A stretch of 6,335 nt of DNA, from assembly GCA_002477595.1 (NCBI GenBank), contig DLQN01000070.1:1-6335 (forward strand), written 5' to 3'. The notes beneath the pieces were generated by a model. The model made no database searches, was not told the origin of the DNA, and worked only from the letters and a program-made list of their open reading frames with translations. Numbering within the stretch: position 1 is the stretch's first letter; each line of letters starts with the position of its first letter. Below are positions 5,455 through 6,335 of this stretch, one piece after another. The translations under genes were made by a program, and so were the position numbers. Origin of the DNA: Roseivirga sp. UBA7431 (GTDB lineage Bacteria > Bacteroidota > Bacteroidia > Cytophagales > Cyclobacteriaceae).

Positions 5455-6335
5455 ATGGCAGACGTAAGACCTGATGAAGTATCAGCAATATTGAGAGAGC
5501 AACTCTCAAACTTCAAATCAGAAGCCGAATTAGAAGAAGTAGGAACAGTACTTCAAGTAGGTGATGGTGTAGCCAGAATCTACGGATTATCTAAAGCACA
5601 GTCAGGAGAGCTCTTAGAGTTCGAAAATGGCTTAAGGGCTTTGGTACTTAACTTGGAAGAGGACAATGTAGGTGCCGTGCTTTTAGGTGAGTCTGCTGGA
5701 GTTAGAGAAGGTGACACGGTAAAAAGAACTGGTCGAATTGCTTCTGTAAACATCGGTGAAGGCGTTGTTGGTCGTGTTGTGGATACTTTGGGTATTCCAA
5801 TCGATGGCAAAGGCCCAATCGAAGGCGAAACTTTCGAGATGCCATTGGAGCGTAAAGCACCAGGTGTAATTTATCGTCAGCCGGTAAATGAGCCATTACA
5901 GACAGGTATCAAGGCGATTGACTCAATGATTCCAATCGGAAGAGGTCAGCGTGAGTTGGTAATTGGTGACCGTCAGACAGGTAAAACTGCTGTGGTAATT
6001 GATACCATTTTGAACCAAAAAGAATTTTATGATGCTGGCGAACCAGTATTCTGTATCTACGTAGCGATTGGTCAAAAGGCCTCTACAGTTGCTGGTATTG
6101 TTGCAGCCCTTGAAAAAGGTGGTGCAATGGACTATACGGTAGTTGTTTCTGCTTCTGCAGCTGATCCTGCACCAATGCAATTCTTTGCTCCATTTACTGG
6201 TGCAGCCATTGGTGAGTATTTCAGAGATACGGGACGTCCTGCATTAGTAGTGTATGATGATCTTTCTAAGCAAGCAGTTGCTTACCGCGAAGTGTCTCTT
6301 CTTCTAAGAAGACCTCCGGGACGTGAAGCTTACCC
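5455..6335 (+). CDS. atpA: F1Fo ATP synthase subunit alpha (3' end beyond window)
   Basis: The reading frame starts at ATG 5455 and stays open to the right edge, giving 293 complete residues of an expected 500-530. Residues 1-26 are the N-terminal helix that binds subunit delta, and about 27-95 the beta-barrel domain ([11 protein letters not shown]). The nucleotide-binding domain follows. It has Walker A GDRQTGKT at 171-178 with Lys177 and Thr178, and the Walker B segment ALVVYDDL at 263-270. The window stops at [10 protein letters not shown], just before the rest of the nucleotide-binding region. Subunit alpha carries the non-catalytic nucleotide sites and contributes an Arg finger (outside this window) to the catalytic sites on beta. 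The leader is A/T-rich (AACTGTAATATAAAATG) with no Shine-Dalgarno sequence. The genes for gamma, beta and epsilon are not in view; in this phylum atpD and atpC are often elsewhere. Confidence 0.98.
   Translation, partial: MADVRPDEVSAILREQLSNFKSEAELEEVGTVLQVGDGVARIYGLSKAQSGELLEFENGLRALVLNLEEDNVGAVLLGESAGVREGDTVKRTGRIASVNIGEGVVGRVVDTLGIPIDGKGPIEGETFEMPLERKAPGVIYRQPVNEPLQTGIKAIDSMIPIGRGQRELVIGDRQTGKTAVVIDTILNQKEFYDAGEPVFCIYVAIGQKASTVAGIVAALEKGGAMDYTVVVSASAADPAPMQFFAPFTGAAIGEYFRDTGRPALVVYDDLSKQAVAYREVSLLLRRPPGREAY

Overview
The window comes from a member of the Bacteroidota, most likely a Cytophagales-type marine or soil bacterium. Four things point there: a PorW/SprE-like lipoprotein of the type IX secretion system; an ATP synthase subunit a with the long, secreted-looking N-terminal extension typical of the phylum; perfect TAnnTTTG (-7 type) promoter boxes; and A/T-rich leaders instead of Shine-Dalgarno sequences before nearly every gene. 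Base composition is moderate and even. I see no insertion sequence, tRNA, CRISPR array or sign of recent transfer.

Layout. Positions 1-783 (minus strand) hold the 5' part of a TPR lipoprotein gene (porW/sprE-like), which starts at TTG and runs off the left edge. A 106-bp divergent spacer (784-889) carries a promoter box for the rightward genes. Then, all on the plus strand: a membrane-anchored M23 peptidase (890-1744, GTG start), a bactofilin (1766-2188), atpZ (2157-2381, overlapping the bactofilin by 32 nt), a 65-nt gap with a second promoter box, an AtpI-like four-helix membrane protein (2447-2854), atpB (2851-3990, ATGA overlap), atpE (4032-4292), a strong stem-loop (4302-4343), atpF (4363-4857), atpH (4867-5424) and atpA (5455 to the right edge, incomplete). 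No gene-free stretch exceeds about 110 bases.

How the genes fit together. The right two thirds is the F1Fo ATP synthase cluster, in the order Z-I-B-E-F-H-A. All the catalytic and ion-translocating residues that can be checked are present, and the c subunit looks proton-type. The left third is an envelope module: the M23 peptidase next to bactofilin is a known cell-shape and wall-remodelling pair, and the PorW-like lipoprotein belongs to type IX secretion and gliding. The envelope module and the ATP synthase genes are physically fused through the bactofilin/atpZ overlap, so at least part of the mRNA is probably shared.

The window is largely ordinary housekeeping DNA. The points most worth a second look are the stem-loop between atpE and atpF, the six-residue histidine periodicity in the AtpB extension, the bactofilin/atpZ overlap and the possible leaderless start of the AtpI-like gene.
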